Origin: a virus
Direction: 5' to 3' (one strand)
DNA: 27,776 nucleotides
IMG/VR virus record: IMGVR_UViG_3300018080_000498
Location: 1-27,776 of that record
Shown here: one piece after another, positions 1-5,231 of the stretch
Layout: every line of letters begins with the position of its first letter
Position numbering within the stretch: position 1 is the stretch's first letter
Position numbers and translations under genes: made by a program
Notes under the pieces: generated by a model
What the model saw: the letters and a program-made list of their open reading frames with translations, nothing else
Database searches by the model: none
Told to the model about the DNA's origin: nothing

Positions 1-378
1 ATCTTTATCTTTTGGCTGGTAGTGCCAAGCTTTCACTTGTAAAGTAGCTTCAGCAAACTTATCGTTACATTTAGCAAAATCTTCTTCAGATTTAATATCT
101 TCTGCAAACAATGTAAAGAATATATCTGCAACTTTCTTTTGTCCTTCTTCACTTGATAAATCAAGAAACGGACTGAAAAGTCTACGCCCAGCGTTAGCCT
201 GACCATCTGCAACTTCAAGTTCATATCTTAAGAACTCATGACCCTTATAATCTTCTTTGTCACCTTCATAAGGTTCCACCCTTGAGTAATTCACTACACA
301 GTTGTAAGTCCCCTTAAAAGGTTCAAATCCATCAGTAATCTTTTCCGGTTTATAATCTTTTAAAAATTCAAAAGCCAT
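1..378 (-). CDS. DUF669-like recombination/ssDNA-binding accessory protein (3' end beyond window)
   Basis: This reading frame starts at 378 and stays open to the left edge, giving 126 residues with the C-terminus missing. Its ATG overlaps the stop of the upstream Sak4-like gene (TAATG), and GGAGG lies just upstream, so the start is secure. The protein begins MAFEFLKDY, then has the pattern F.P..GTY..VV..., a charged linker, and GHEFLRYELEVADG. It continues with GRRLFSPFLDL and a segment rich in acidic and aromatic residues. That layout resembles DUF669 proteins, which commonly sit beside phage Sak4 or single-strand annealing genes and are thought to act on single-stranded DNA. The family call rests on pattern memory and neighbourhood. 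A different SSB-like fold is possible. Confidence 0.6.
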   Translation of the reverse strand, partial: MAFEFLKDYKPEKITDGFEPFKGTYNCVVNYSRVEPYEGDKEDYKGHEFLRYELEVADGQANAGRRLFSPFLDLSSEEGQKKVADIFFTLFAEDIKSEEDFAKCNDKFAEATLQVKAWHYQPKDKD

Positions 379-1076
379 TATTTTTCCTCCTTAGTTTTAA
401 AATACTTAATCAATTCTTTATAATCCAATGGTAACACTTCAGGCAACAATCCTGTCCTATCACCGGCTTCCCAATTCATACTTGGCTTAGTTTTTATCAC
501 TCTCCTTTCCTCCCCATCTTGAGCAATCTCACTATCTACAAATAATATCAAATCCGACATATTTAAAAAGATGTTCTTATTCTTACCGCTTATAGAAATA
601 GTCCACCTGTTATACTTCCTTGTCTTAGTTTCTATTTCTTCTTTAACTGAATGTGACACCATGACTAGTCCATATGGCATACTGGCAAGTTTCATAATAA
701 CTCTATTCAATTCGGAAGTTACTAAATGCCAACCTTTTCCATGAGCGAGTTCCGAAGGATGATTAATCCCATTCTCTGCACACACCGCAGCTGAACAGTA
801 AACAACCAAGTTATCTATAGTATCTATTATAACCGTCTGAAAGTCATGCTTTCCGCCAGCTATCTCTTTACAAGCTGCAAGGAAAGTTTCCCAACTATTA
901 CAATTAGTTTTAAATACTTCCAGATGGTTTAACCCAGCTTCAGTTGCTAAGAATATAGGTTTAGGAAATTGGCTACACAGCGTTGACTTCCCTATCTTAG
1001 CTCTCCCATAGATTAACGTAGTTTGCTTTTCTAAACCTAAGACTTTCTTAGATTTCTCTTGTGGTAATAAACTCAT
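378..1076 (-). CDS. Sak4-like RecA-fold ATPase (phage recombinase, AAA_24-type)
   Basis: The 232-residue protein has a clear Walker A motif, GRAKIGKST, at residues 24-32 after a short N-terminal strand (TTLIY). A Walker B strand, TVIIDT, follows with Asp near 85. The sequence ATEAGLNHLE after the P-loop helix is typical of the phage nucleotide-binding proteins that include Sak4, single-strand annealing ATPases distantly related to RecA/Rad51. The length fits the family. The start has a strong GGAGG ribosome site. It sits in the leftward operon and is coupled by a 1-base TAATG overlap to the DUF669-like gene, a pairing often seen in phage recombination modules. The role in annealing or recombination-dependent replication is inferred from family and context. 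Confidence 0.82.
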   Translation of the reverse strand: MSLLPQEKSKKVLGLEKQTTLIYGRAKIGKSTLCSQFPKPIFLATEAGLNHLEVFKTNCNSWETFLAACKEIAGGKHDFQTVIIDTIDNLVVYCSAAVCAENGINHPSELAHGKGWHLVTSELNRVIMKLASMPYGLVMVSHSVKEEIETKTRKYNRWTISISGKNKNIFLNMSDLILFVDSEIAQDGEERRVIKTKPSMNWEAGDRTGLLPEVLPLDYKELIKYFKTKEEK

Positions 1077-1089
1077 AACATCCTCCTGT

Positions 1090-1329
1090 CTAAAATATCG
1101 GTTTCTTAGTTTTAACCTTCTCCCTTTGAAAAGGCTGGCTTAAATAAGTTTCCTGGTTCTTCAAAGCATATTTCATTACATGAGTATCCATAAGCTTTGA
1201 TTTTAAAACTTCAAGCTGTTTAACATCTATAAGGTCTGATTTTTGTAACGCATTTAATAAGAATATAACTGTATCTCGTAACACTTGTATCTTTTCTTTA
1301 TCGGTATACTTCTCTTTCTTCTTCGCCAT
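1090..1329 (-). CDS. small basic hypothetical protein (79 aa)
   Basis: The longer frame could start upstream at 1350, but the ATG at 1329 has GGGAGGGAG immediately before it and gives a conventional MAKKKEK start, so I chose it. The product is lysine-rich at both ends (MAKKKEKYTDKEK and EKVKTKKPIF) with an amphipathic, probably helical middle (LRDTVIFLLNALQKSD). No catalytic motif is visible and I do not recognise the family. It lies 13 bases upstream of the Sak4-like gene, and its 5' end overlaps the preceding cysteine-rich gene by 32 bases, so it is co-transcribed with them. A small DNA-binding or adaptor role for the recombination genes is possible but not shown. Confidence 0.7.
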   Translation of the reverse strand: MAKKKEKYTDKEKIQVLRDTVIFLLNALQKSDLIDVKQLEVLKSKLMDTHVMKYALKNQETYLSQPFQREKVKTKKPIF

Positions 1330-1492
1330 ACTCCCTCCCATTTCTACCAAAAGCTCTCAACTGTTTCCCTTTACTACATGGCATATAATCTTTACAATGA
1401 TGAACCAATGACATATTACTTAAGTTGCTTCCCACCGGACACCAATCGTTAGAACTACAACTGTCACATAAATGATATATCTTACGCCTCAT
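1298..1492 (-). CDS. small cysteine-rich protein, probably zinc-binding (64 aa)
   Basis: The start at 1492 (MRRKIYHLCDSC) is preferred over an upstream TTG because GGGGAG lies upstream at a good distance and the tiny upstream gene ends three bases before it. The protein has five cysteines in the order CDSC, WC, HC and PC, with a nearby His pair, all in the first 40 residues. That pattern suits one zinc site. The tail is charged (REYGEEEREVYR). Proteins of this kind are common in phage early regions, where they may bind nucleic acid or host proteins. I cannot name a family. Its 3' end overlaps the next gene by 32 bases in another frame. Confidence 0.65.
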   Translation of the reverse strand: MRRKIYHLCDSCSSNDWCPVGSNLSNMSLVHHCKDYMPCSKGKQLRAFGRNGREYGEEEREVYR

Positions 1493-1494
1493 AG

Positions 1495-1569
1495 TTACTC
1501 CCCAATCGTTAAAATAATCAACCAGATACAAATTATTCCAAAGAATAAAAATGTAATGATAATCGGCAT
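1495..1569 (-). CDS. tiny hydrophobic membrane peptide (24 aa)
   Basis: A 24-codon frame begins at an ATG two bases after the stop of the preceding tiny gene (TAG-A-ATG) and ends two bases before the next start. The product (MPIIITFLFFGIICIWLIIL, then TIGE) is almost wholly hydrophobic, enough for one membrane span. There is no good ribosome site of its own, so translation would rely on coupling. The exact tiling between stops and starts is the main support. It could be a chance hydrophobic frame in AT-rich DNA. Confidence 0.4.
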   Translation of the reverse strand: MPIIITFLFFGIICIWLIILTIGE

Positions 1570-1570
1570 T

Positions 1571-1642
1571 CTAATCAACGAAGCTCGTTATAATAAGTAA
1601 TGTCGCAAAACATATAAAAAATACTCCCAGAAAAATCTTCAT
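1571..1642 (-). CDS. tiny hydrophobic membrane peptide (23 aa)
   Basis: The ATG at 1642 follows a strong AAGAGGAGG ribosome site and overlaps the stop of the 58-residue gene before it (ATGA). The peptide MKIFLGVFFICFATLLIITS (then FVD) is a single predicted membrane span. Good initiation signals make this one more credible than its tandem neighbour. Both are too short to classify. Tiny phage membrane peptides can act in lysis timing, membrane-based inhibition or anchoring, but nothing here decides between these. Confidence 0.5.
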   Translation of the reverse strand: MKIFLGVFFICFATLLIITSFVD

Positions 1643-1815
1643 AAATATTTCCTCCTCTTATTAAAATCATAGTTAGGATTCTCTTTTATATTCTTACCAA
1701 TAACCCAATCCATAAACTGAAATAGTGTTGCATTCGCTGGAACCCATTTAGTTTCTTGTTGAAACAGTTCTACATAATGACCTAAATCATCTACAAATAT
1801 TTTGGTAGCGTTCAT
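1639..1815 (-). CDS. small hypothetical protein (58 aa)
   Basis: This frame starts at 1815, within the ATGA overlap with the SWIM-like gene, preceded by GGAGGTGATT. It ends in an ATGA overlap with the tiny membrane peptide. The product starts MNATKIFVDDLGHYVELFQQ, contains TKWVPANATLFQFMDWVIGK, and ends with a basic segment (FNKRRKYL). It is soluble-looking with aromatic residues. No motif is recognised. The two coupled junctions and a full-strength ribosome site make it a real gene. Function is unknown. Confidence 0.65.
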   Translation of the reverse strand: MNATKIFVDDLGHYVELFQQETKWVPANATLFQFMDWVIGKNIKENPNYDFNKRRKYL

Positions 1816-2162
1816 ATAATCACCTCCGGTACATCTATCCCACTATCTTCTAAATGGTTTATATGGTCACAAACGCCCTCTTCAATAAAATCGTTACAAT
1901 CACAATATATCCGATAATCTTTATCACGATACAAATAATGTTTCATACAAGTCTTGGTATCTTTAACTATACAGAACAATTTCGCCGCCTTCGGAACAAC
2001 ATTAGTTTCTCTTGGTTTAATAGTAACATCGTATTGACGTTTATCTATTTGATCCTCTAGTATAAACTTTAACGAATCAGCTAAGTAGTGCATTTTCTTA
2101 ATCTCAAAATTCTGTGACTCTTTTAACTGACAAGCTATCTCAAAACAGTAAGTATCTTTCAT
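1812..2162 (-). CDS. SWIM-like zinc-finger protein (116 aa)
   Basis: The C-terminal third carries YCDCNDFIEEGVCDHINHL, which fits the CxCx(n)CxH signature of SWIM zinc fingers with n = 8. It is preceded by a beta-rich stretch (HYLYRDKDYRIYCDC) like that preceding the finger in SWIM proteins. The N-terminal half (KMHYLADSLKFILEDQIDKR, VTIKPRETN) is of no recognised family. SWIM domains bind DNA or proteins, and in bacteria they occur in SWI2/SNF2-type proteins and in small phage proteins. The gene lies in the leftward cluster of zinc-binding genes and is coupled to the next gene by an ATGA overlap. The zinc-binding call is well supported by residues. The partner is unknown. Confidence 0.6.
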   Translation of the reverse strand: MKDTYCFEIACQLKESQNFEIKKMHYLADSLKFILEDQIDKRQYDVTIKPRETNVVPKAAKLFCIVKDTKTCMKHYLYRDKDYRIYCDCNDFIEEGVCDHINHLEDSGIDVPEVII

Positions 2163-2197
2163 AACTCCCCCTTATTTGAATCTGGCAAAAAGAGGTT

Positions 2198-2506
2198 TTA
2201 AACCCTCTTATTTTTAGTCAAATTAATTGATTTTAAGCGATTTGCCCCCTGTTCCACAATTTTCTTACGTTGAACGTCTGTCAGGGTATGCCAACTTTTT
2301 ATTCCAGCCCACTCTTTTTTTGTAAGTCCTTTATATGGCAAGAGTTGTAGATATTTTTTACCAATCTTTAACCGAGTAGGTTTTTGAGCCTTACATTTAT
2401 CTTCATCAGGCAATCTTCTTGACCTCAAATCTATATTAGGATCTAAAGGACATTTAGGTGCAGAACACACATTAAAACTTGGACATTCACACATCGGTTG
2501 GCTCAT
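2198..2506 (-). CDS. cysteine-rich small phage protein (102 aa)
   Basis: The protein begins MSQPMCECPSFNVCSAPKCP, with four cysteines in 14 residues, then LDPNIDLRSRRLPDEDKCKA, a fifth cysteine. It continues with a basic helical region containing GLTKKEW and WHTLTDVQRKKIVEQG. The cluster CEC..C..CPLDP followed by EDKC is reminiscent of a recurring type of short phage protein, but I know no function for it. Translation starts after AAGGGAG. It is part of the leftward operon, 14 bases after the zinc-ribbon gene. A metal-binding N-terminus with a DNA- or RNA-binding C-terminus is a fair inference only. Confidence 0.68.
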   Translation of the reverse strand: MSQPMCECPSFNVCSAPKCPLDPNIDLRSRRLPDEDKCKAQKPTRLKIGKKYLQLLPYKGLTKKEWAGIKSWHTLTDVQRKKIVEQGANRLKSINLTKNKRV

Positions 2507-2520
2507 ATCATCTCCCTTCG

Positions 2521-2673
2521 TTATTCTACTTCATTTCCCCAAGAATCAAACGCTGCTCCACAATTATTACATTCCCACCACTTATTTTCATGTTCCCCTT
2601 GCTCATTCATAAATTTTGACTCTTTTTCCAACATTTCTTTATCACAAAATGGACAAACTGGATAATTTAGCAT
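2521..2673 (-). CDS. zinc-ribbon protein (50 aa)
   Basis: A 50-codon frame starts at 2673 after a G-rich ribosome site (AGGGGGG). It reads MLNYPVCPFCDKEM, an acidic linker, then KWWECNNCGAAFDSWGNEVE. The two CxxC knuckles (CPFC and CNNC) about 25 residues apart form a classic zinc ribbon. The second knuckle with CGAAFD resembles Lar-type phage restriction-alleviation ribbons, but such ribbons are too generic for a firm assignment. It starts 11 bases after the transglycosylase stop and is co-transcribed with it. Confidence 0.72.
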   Translation of the reverse strand: MLNYPVCPFCDKEMLEKESKFMNEQGEHENKWWECNNCGAAFDSWGNEVE

Positions 2674-2683
2674 AAATCCCCCC

Positions 2684-3115
2684 TTATTTAGCTAATCGTT
2701 TATACTTTTGTATATAGTTTTGTGTTTCTTTCGGAATTCTATATTTATATTGTGGAAAACAGTATTTTATACCGGCATTATAAGCTGAAAGCACTAAATC
2801 CAAGTTTTCTGGATCTAAACCATAATGTTTTAACAGTTGTGGAATTCTGACATGGAAATACCAATAAGCAACCTTATAACAATCCTTATCATTATACATA
2901 CTTTTCATGTTTAACATAGATTTTTTGTGAAATTGGCGATAATCAGCCAAACACACTTCAGTTATCTGCCACTTTCCGGTGGCACCACTATGCTTATTAT
3001 ATTTATATTTTCCGTTGGAAGATTCGATTTGTGCAATAGCTTTCATATCGATTTCTAAACCATATACACATGAAGAAATAGTTAGAAAAATAAGAATTGC
3101 AACTAGAAATTTCAT
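2684..3115 (-). CDS. exported lytic transglycosylase (SLT domain)
   Basis: The start at 3115 is chosen over the longer frame because GGGAGG lies upstream and it reveals a proper signal sequence, MKFLVAILIFLTISSC. ISSC fits a lipobox; cleavage after VYG by signal peptidase I is the alternative. The mature domain shows SLT landmarks: AIAQIESSNGKY with the likely catalytic Glu at precursor residue 31, SGATGKWQIT, and LSAYNAG near the C-terminus. At 143 residues it is little more than the catalytic core. The enzyme would cleave the glycan backbone of peptidoglycan outside the cytoplasmic membrane. Its location among early genes rather than virion genes, with its own promoter at 3138-3166, suggests use during infection, for example in lysis. 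A virion role is not excluded. Confidence 0.85.
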   Translation of the reverse strand: MKFLVAILIFLTISSCVYGLEIDMKAIAQIESSNGKYKYNKHSGATGKWQITEVCLADYRQFHKKSMLNMKSMYNDKDCYKVAYWYFHVRIPQLLKHYGLDPENLDLVLSAYNAGIKYCFPQYKYRIPKETQNYIQKYKRLAK

Positions 3116-3137
3116 GAAATACCTCCCGCTTAAGTCA

Positions 3138-3166
3138 AATATACCTAATAGTTTACAAAAAGTCAA
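3138..3166 (-). promoter_or_regulatory. sigma-70-type promoter with overlapping direct repeats
   Basis: On the minus strand TTGACT (3166-3161), a 17-bp spacer and TATATT (3143-3138) stand just before the ribosome site of the transglycosylase gene. The 11-mer AAGTCAAATAT (plus strand) occurs twice, at 3132-3142 over the -10 and 3160-3170 over the -35, 28 bp apart. That suggests a regulator binding both elements. Expected transcripts would have a very short leader. Confidence 0.6.
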
Positions 3167-3202
3167 ATATTTTCTTAACATTTTTTTAAAAAACTCTTTA
3201 AC

Positions 3203-3367
3203 TTAGTCGTTATCGGCACTTGCAAGCGGTTTTTTAAACAAAATATCCGGCTTTTTTTCAAACTGAAATTTGTTAGACCCCCTAAACCCACACCGCCGAC
3301 ACCAACGATCCACCGCTGTCGTTTGCACCTGACTAGAACCACATTTTGGACATTGTAACTTTATCAT
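3203..3367 (-). CDS. zinc-ribbon protein (54 aa)
   Basis: The ATG at 3367 follows TTAAGGAGGTTTCTC, a near-ideal ribosome site, so the longer in-frame extension is rejected. The sequence MIKLQCPKCGSSQVQTTAVD then WCRRCGFRGSNKF has two CxxC knuckles (CPKC, CRRC) 15-20 residues apart, a compact zinc ribbon, followed by a lysine-rich tail ending PLASADND. Such ribbons resemble those in transcription factors and topoisomerases and may bind nucleic acid. It is the first gene after the promoter at 3536-3565, with a leader of about 160 nt. Confidence 0.72.
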   Translation of the reverse strand: MIKLQCPKCGSSQVQTTAVDRWCRRCGFRGSNKFQFEKKPDILFKKPLASADND

Positions 3368-3423
3368 GAGAAACCTCCTTAAAGTTTTTTTGGAAAGAGC
3401 CTCGCACACGAACTTAGCAAATG

Positions 3424-3473
3424 ATTTTCAGGAAAATGGCATATGAAAACCAAAAATTGATTTACTTTTCCTG
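3424..3473. repeat. nested inverted repeats in the leader of the zinc-ribbon gene
   Basis: CAGGAAAA at 3429-3436 is matched by its exact complement TTTTCCTG at 3466-3473. A smaller perfect hairpin, ATTTTC-AG-GAAAAT, occupies 3424-3437, so two alternative pairings compete for the same bases. Both lie in the untranslated leader between the promoter at 3536-3565 and the gene starting at 3367. They may be an RNA switch, an attenuator or operator half-sites. The rest of the gap 3368-3586 holds no gene that I can see. Confidence 0.4.
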
Positions 3474-3535
3474 TGTGTGACGAAGTGTTTCCTTTTCTCT
3501 TGTTATGTTTTTATACACTTAGCCATATAAATATA

Positions 3536-3565
3536 CTTATAGCTATACATATCTTACCATGTCAA
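3536..3565 (-). promoter_or_regulatory. sigma-70-type leftward promoter
   Basis: The minus strand has a perfect TTGACA (3565-3560), an 18-bp spacer and TATAAG (3541-3536), in the only sizeable gap of the left arm. It would serve the zinc-ribbon gene at 3203-3367 and possibly the genes beyond. The spacer is one base longer than ideal. Confidence 0.5.
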
Positions 3566-3586
3566 TGAGCAAGTACTTACAGTTGA

Positions 3587-3736
3587 TTACATCTTAAAGC
3601 CTTCTGTATTCCAATTATTTGTTTCATTGTTACAAGTGGGACATTTAACCTTGTCATGCTCAACATCTTGGAGTATGTAATACTTTCCGCAATGCTCACA
3701 TTGTCCATAAACCTTTGTTTTTTCTGCTTGCTTCAT
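3587..3736 (-). CDS. zinc-ribbon protein (49 aa)
   Basis: A 49-codon frame starts at 3736, eight bases after the preceding stop, with TAGGTGA as a modest ribosome site. It reads MKQAEKTKVYGQCEHCGKYY, then KVKCPTCNNETNNWNTEGF. The CEHC and CPTC knuckles are 19 residues apart, as in a rubredoxin-like or transcription-factor-like zinc ribbon. It is the third stand-alone ribbon in the left arm and differs in sequence from the other two, so they are not recent duplicates. Confidence 0.62.
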   Translation of the reverse strand: MKQAEKTKVYGQCEHCGKYYILQDVEHDKVKCPTCNNETNNWNTEGFKM

Positions 3737-3744
3737 GGTTTCAC

Positions 3745-3966
3745 CTACCTTTTCATAAAAGCTTGTACGCCGTCAAAATTGACATTCAAATATACTATTG
3801 TGTCTGTTGTATCAGTTTTTATAGCTTTTTGGATCTTTTCTAGTGGATCATTTTTACTTACATTCCAATTAGATAAGCTTGTAGCTTCAAAGCGTTGACC
3901 TCTGAAACTTACTTTATCGCTTGGAATATAACCCTTATTAAGATCTCTTTTAATCCATACTTTCAT
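3745..3966 (-). CDS. small hypothetical protein (73 aa)
   Basis: The ATG at 3966 follows AAGGGAGGTGAGAAAC and is preferred over the in-frame GTG nine bases upstream, which overlaps that ribosome site. The sequence MKVWIKRDLNKGYIPSDKVS, then RGQRFEATSLSNWNVSKN and DTTDTIVYLNVNFDGVQAF, alternates basic and hydrophobic positions and looks like a small mixed alpha/beta fold. No motif is recognised. It lies downstream of the hairpin at 4031-4054. Confidence 0.6.
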   Translation of the reverse strand: MKVWIKRDLNKGYIPSDKVSFRGQRFEATSLSNWNVSKNDPLEKIQKAIKTDTTDTIVYLNVNFDGVQAFMKR

Positions 3967-4030
3967 GTTTCTCACCTCCCTTGCTTATGTAATTGTTTAC
4001 CTCATCAGTTAAGCCGTAACAAACGACTCA

Positions 4031-4054
4031 AGACGCCCCTTTTACAGGGCGTTT
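4031..4054 (-). terminator. hairpin terminator candidate
   Basis: ACGCCC (4033-4038) pairs perfectly with GGGCGT (4047-4052), extended by one G-T and one A-T pair, with an 8-nt loop. It lies 6 bases beyond the stop of the leftward gene at 4060-4341. On the minus strand it is followed by CTTGAGTCGTTTGTT, a weak U-tract, so termination may be partial. Together with the promoter at 4725-4752 it would delimit the first leftward transcript. Confidence 0.5.
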
Positions 4055-4059
4055 CGGTA

Positions 4060-4341
4060 TTAATGGCCAAATTGTGACATAGTTTCATAATAAACACTAC
4101 CTTTGGCATGAGGGTCAAAACTTCCCAGCCTCTTATTTTTCATACTCCCATCATTGCAATATGGATATGAGCCACGAAGTATTAAATCGCCATTGTAGTC
4201 CGTTTTAATCCTTAAAGTGAATATATCGCCATAAGGTTCATTAGTTGGTTCTTGCTTCCATGTTTGGCAACTTGCCCCACGATTGATATAACTTGTCATT
4301 CTACATTTAGCACTTTTACCGCTTTTGGATACTTCCAACAC
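4060..4341 (-). CDS. hypothetical protein, start codon uncertain (no ATG)
   Basis: The open frame encodes up to 93 residues from a GTG at 4341, with no ribosome site in front of it. Reading further upstream in the same frame gives NYDYVIVLEVSKSGKSAKC, which looks like genuine protein sequence, yet a stop codon precedes it and no ATG, GTG or TTG supplies a start there. Two ATGs nearby (ATGACTATG) are in another frame. The product contains DIFTLRIKTDYNGDLILRGS and ends YYETMSQFGH. I do not recognise a family. Translation could be coupled to the upstream gene, or the 5' end may have been damaged by a small indel. The upstream gene is itself interrupted. Confidence 0.45.
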   Translation of the reverse strand: MLEVSKSGKSAKCRMTSYINRGASCQTWKQEPTNEPYGDIFTLRIKTDYNGDLILRGSYPYCNDGSMKNKRLGSFDPHAKGSVYYETMSQFGH

Positions 4342-4357
4342 TATTACATAGTCATAA

Positions 4358-4648
4358 TTAGTCTGATTCTTTTACTTCTTCATTTATCATACTAATTAGT
4401 TCTTCGGTATTAACTTCTTTACTAACATTGCTTGGTCTTAGCTGGCTTTGATGTCTGCTTGTTGATACAGAATACTTATCACTATTTTCATACCATATAC
4501 CATTAATGCTAGCATACATTGGAAAATGTTTACCATAGGAATAAACAACATATTTATTCCCTTCCCAAGTTCCAAAGGTATTGCTTGCTTTGAACTATTG
4601 GCGTGCGTTAACGCAGCTTTTTGCCTCTTTGTTTGATGTTCTAATCAT
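4358..4648 (-). pseudogene. small phage protein gene interrupted by an in-frame TAG
   Basis: The ATG at 4648 follows AAAGGAGGTAGAAAG, an excellent ribosome site. The frame reads MIRTSNKEAKSCVNARQ, then TAG at 4597-4595, then continues open for 78 codons: FKASNTFGTWEGNKYVVYSY, GKHFPMYA, IWYEN, KYSVSTSRHQSQLRP, and an acidic tail. The block YVVYSYG.HFP ... WYEN ... KYS.STS.HQSQ.RP recalls a small phage and plasmid protein family that starts with a similar N-terminus, so the two halves look like one gene of about 96 codons. No usable start codon lies between the TAG and the conserved core. An in-frame ATG at 4702 with its own GGGAG could add 18 residues at the front. Either this is a nonsense mutation, a sequencing or assembly error, or the TAG is read through. 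Confidence 0.6.
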
Positions 4649-4724
4649 CTTTCTACCTCCTTTGTTAGTGTTGCTTGTTTTATCTTGGTTTTTGTTTAAC
4701 ATCTTATCTCCCTTTGTTAACTCT

Positions 4725-4752
4725 AGTATATCACACACTCACACATTGTCAA
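4725..4752 (-). promoter_or_regulatory. near-consensus sigma-70 promoter, leftward
   Basis: The minus strand carries TTGACA (4752-4747), a 16-bp GT-rich spacer and TATACT (4730-4725). Transcription would start near 4718, just before the first ribosome site of the left arm. It is one of the two best promoters in the window, and the other, at 5203-5231, points the opposite way. Confidence 0.7.
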
Positions 4753-5202
4753 GTATTTATTTTAACTTTTTTTGCCTTTTAAAAACCGCAAAGTCTTTTT
4801 GATATATCATCAAAGTCTAGCCATTATATATGTTTAGTATTATTTCCTATATATGGAAGCTTTAGGTTAGGTTGGGGATAGTCTATGCATTTTTGAGTAT
4901 ATGCTCATAAATAAAAGAAAGCGCTCCACTTTGCCCTATGTATGCGTATAAATAGCCAGATATACACCCAAAAGCTTTATTTTTTTAGATTTCTTCCCCG
5001 TAGTTAACATAATATATATTATCGGCGCTTTGTTTGCTTTGTTTTGTTGTAAATTGCTCAAGATTTGCTTGTAGAAGTGCTTCGTGCAAGGGGCGGGGGG
5101 ATACAACTACATCTATACTTCCACCTAAGCTCCAGGGTATAAAATACATTAAGTGACACAACAGTTAGCTTTACAATATCCATAAAAAAATGTTTACAAA
5201 AG
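4753..5202. other. intergenic control region between divergent arms
   Basis: I see no credible gene here. The stretch is very AT-rich with several ordered sequences. TTTGAT-ATATC-ATCAAA is an inverted repeat at 4798-4814, flanked by two copies of CAAAGTCT (4789-4796 and 4811-4818) just upstream of the leftward promoter. TGAG..CTCA is a short dyad near 4894. ATAATATATATTAT at 5009-5022 is a perfect 14-bp palindrome. A small hairpin at 5068-5090 is followed directly by GGGGCGGGGGG (5090-5100), a striking G-run in AT-rich DNA. These could be operators, an origin or a packaging recognition region. No function is shown. Confidence 0.5.
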
Positions 5203-5231
5203 TTGACAATATACTATATGTAGTGTATACT
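5203..5231 (+). promoter_or_regulatory. consensus-like sigma-70 promoter, rightward
   Basis: TTGACA (5203-5208), exactly 17 bp, then TATACT (5226-5231) give one of the best matches to a bacterial housekeeping promoter in the window. The start would be near 5238, giving a leader of about 300 nt before the small terminase gene. The promoter sits inside a repeat array, so it is probably repressed or otherwise timed. Confidence 0.7.

Noticed and set aside
3989-4010. Minus strand CTGATGAG followed by a GTAA-ACAA-TTAC hairpin, recalling a hammerhead ribozyme core
   Set aside because: The GAAA segment required after stem II is absent (ATAA there) and no flanking stems I and III close it.
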